DNA of 64,000 nt from positions 365,420,271-365,484,270 of the forward strand of contig NC_080672.1 in the NCBI RefSeq assembly GCF_030247195.1. Direction: 5' to 3'. Position 1 is the stretch's first letter; each line of letters starts with the position of its first letter. The translations under genes and the position numbers were made by a program. The notes below the pieces were generated by a model that was not told the DNA's origin, searched no databases, and was given only the letters and a program-made list of their open reading frames with translations. The stretch comes from Topomyia yanbarensis. Lineage: Eukaryota; Arthropoda; Insecta; Diptera; Culicidae. Below, in pieces: positions 61,583 to 64,000 of this stretch.

Positions 61583-62900
61583 GAAACCTTTCTTCTATCA
61601 ACTAAGAGTAAGGTAAGGTATTCTCGGTAAAAACTATCTAACTCAAAAAACATTTTTTGGTGATGTAGAGTATGAATTTCCATACAACAATGCAACATTT
61701 GAACAATGTTTTCCTTAATTTTCATAGCAATATATTGAAAATTGGGTGAGTGACACTGAATCTTCAGGAGATACCTCGAACAAATGCGATGTACACTATA
61801 CAAACTAATCTACTAACACACTCTGTATCTCCAAATTTAAAGAAAACGTGTCTTTGTACCAAATTAACCTTATCCCCTCCTTAATATGTATAGGTTGTAA
61901 TAGCATGTGTATCATGTGAGGTTTTTAGTTCGTAAGGCCAACAAAGAACATTTTTTAGAAGATTTCATCCAACATGCGCTATTGACAGTCTGCGTTCTGG
62001 TGGTTAATATATTACTTTGATAAAATATGGCGAGTGGGAGTTCACATATAAAGAATGAGAAGGGAGGAGGGAGGGGTTCGGTGCATTAGTGGCATTTTGC
62101 TTGTAATATTTGATTTTAACGTTTTTAATTTGGTTTGTGTTCTAAATAGCAGTTTTTGATATATGGTTGTTGTTTATTGACACATATGACAAATTTTGAT
62201 CAAGTAGTCATCGACATTTTGCATCTATGATTGATCTTACCTACTTGTATCTGGTTGAATCACTTAAAATTGGCCATCTAAACTAATCAGTTCGTATTAA
62301 CTCACAAGTGCTACGTTATGTTTATGGTTCAAAAAACATATTTTCTTTATGAAGATTATCACTTGATATACTAACCACTTGTTATTCTCCTCAATTCTGT
62401 GCATACGTCATGAATGCACCAGTTAATGGTAAGTTTTGTTCGAGGTTTTGTCTCATTAAATTTGAAGCTTTATTTTTGTTTCATTTAAAAACATTATGAT
62501 TTTACTGTTTATGAGAAATCTTTTCTACTTTAAACAATAAAATTTAAATTTTATCCAAAGCTTGAGTTTGTGAAGCTCACAATAATAAGTTATTTTTGAA
62601 AGATATCATTTTATAGCTCGATATACTCCCCACACGAAGTATTCATGCCTTCAACAAGGTTGTTTCAAATGACAGCCTCAACAAATTCGCTAAAGACACG
62701 AAGTCTGCTACTATTGTTTTTGAAAAATTTATTCTGCACATTTTTAAAACTTCAAAGGTGACGGTTTCGGAATGCCATTTTGACAGTAAGTTTTCACCAA
62801 ACCGAATTTCTGGCCGCTGACTCCAAGTCAGTAGAAACAAAGTCGTTCTACACTCGTCCACAAGAAACTTCTTCGAATACTGCTTATCTATTATAATTCG
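61583..62900. other. Non-coding DNA with no recognised gene
   Basis: AT-rich; chance frames only. Confidence 0.4.
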
Positions 62901-62907
62901 GTGAAGA

Positions 62908-63012
62908 CCCGATTTAATCAGCCCCCGATTTGAACAGCCCCCGATTCAGTCTGCCCCCGATTTTGTCAGCCCCCGATTTTGTCAGCTTTTTGACCCGATT
63001 TTGTCAGCTTCA
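62908..63012 (+). repeat. 16-bp minisatellite CAGCCCCCGATTTTGT
   Basis: Five to six units differing at one or two positions, the last separated by CTTTTTGA. A stray related block, CCCGATTTAGTCCCCG, lies at 63254-63270, hinting at a once longer array or a pair of element ends. Confidence 0.82.
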
Positions 63013-63526
63013 TATCAAACTATGTTCTATGGGCTCCAGCAGACAAACAAGGCTGAATCCGAGTAAATCCTTTCTTGAGCATATTTTTCTTATCTTAAAG
63101 ATGCAAAGATGCAAAAATAAAAAGATCAATCTACTTAAAGTTTTCCCTCTAAGCGAAATTTATATTAAATAATCAGAAATAGTTATGAGGCTTCAGGAAT
63201 TAAAGAAGAATATTCTAACAGCTTCGGTTTATTCTAAAGAGAGAAAGAAATATGTCCCGATTTAGTCCCCGTTTCGTCAGCCTAAAATACACCATGCGGC
63301 TGATACAAACGGGTCTTTACTGTATTTATTATTCAATTTGCCCCACATTAATAGGTACATTTTTTTTGAGGATAATTTTTTCAATTGCAACGAACTACAC
63401 TAATATTTTAGTAGTTTTCAAGGATTTATTTTATCGACTTCTTCCAAAATTTGGCGAACCTACTCCCATTCTTTTTCCCTTCTTTATTTCGACTATTATG
63501 TAGCCAAATTTTCTTTTTTACTTTTT

Positions 63527-63698
63527 AACGATATTCAGTTAGCTAGAGATTACTGAGTAGGGAAAGTTATGAAAATTTAGAGCCATTGTACTCAAGTAAG
63601 AGCAAGGATGTGAAATATACAGATCGGAAAACTGGAAGTGGCAAGGTCATTAGAAACAGGCTTCAAATCTTACGGTCTAATCTTTTGTCTTCTGCTGC
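63527..63698 (+). repeat. Dispersed repeat D, copy 2
   Basis: Second copy of the repeat at 21803-21968, same orientation, with small indels. The sequences before and after differ, which sets approximate edges. Confidence 0.75.
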
Positions 63699-64000
63699 TA
63701 GCAGTTGAGCTTAGGCAGAATTACTACGAATCGCTCAAGTCTACCAACATGTCTCAACGGCAAAAACAGACTTGTCCCTCTTTAACGTGAGAACCGATAA
63801 AAGAGAAGTCAAGTAAGATCACCACTAAAAACCTGTCGACGATTACTCTCATTCGTGCGATAGTTTATGTTAAAAGGATATCCTAAATTATTTGGTATGC
63901 TTAAGGGCTTATATATTGCGAATTGAGTATTATTTTTTAATAAACTGAGTAATGACCGTCGCTCCATAACGCAGTTTATTTTTCAAGGCTTGCGGTGAGC
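63699..64000. other. Non-coding DNA at window end
   Basis: No feature recognised. Confidence 0.4.

Overview
The window is eukaryotic, AT-rich, intergenic or intronic DNA dominated by transposable elements and simple-sequence satellites. No host protein-coding gene could be supported in 64 kb. The transposon mix points to a dipteran insect, most likely a culicine mosquito such as Aedes. It includes tRNA-derived SINEs with clean A and B boxes, R1-type and Jockey/LOA-type non-LTR reverse transcriptase remnants, a Tc1-like transposase stub, hAT and Transib-like non-autonomous elements, and many fold-back MITEs. The species call is an inference from repeat style, not from a marker gene.

Layout. 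1-1.64 kb: right part of a large fold-back element, cut by the window start. 5.0-8.03 kb: two non-autonomous hAT insertions with visible 8-bp target duplications, bracketed by oppositely oriented GGCATAA minisatellites, then a 1.9-kb element with CACAGTG termini. 8.0-10.8 kb: a T-rich tract interrupted by a TA-flanked ACGCGG-rich MITE. 12.0 kb: Tc1-like transposase remnant. 14.57-18.04 kb: first copy of an element with about 600-bp inverted ends, holding a dead non-LTR C-terminus. 24.3-27.8 kb: GC-richer block of R1-clade retrotransposon debris on the minus strand. 34.4-38.0 kb: nested stack in which an outer MITE is split by the second long-inverted-end element, itself split by a SINE and by a second CACAGTG element; another ACGCGG MITE follows at 38.1-39.5 kb. 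44.2-53.2 kb: satellite cluster of three adjoining 7-bp arrays, two 8-bp arrays and a perfect 59-bp-arm palindrome. 53.3-55.4 and 59.2-60.1 kb: further fold-back copies. 60.21-61.58 kb: the most compact long-inverted-end element. 62.9 kb: a 16-bp minisatellite.

Nothing here works as an operon or pathway. The long open frames between 44.7 and 53.4 kb come from 7- and 8-bp repeats that happen to lack stop codons and should not be annotated as proteins. The most informative result is structural. Three elements of one family each carry one end of each of two subterminal types, and two have 4-bp target duplications. Two other elements have CACAGTG-type ends and apparent 5-bp duplications, as in the Transib superfamily.
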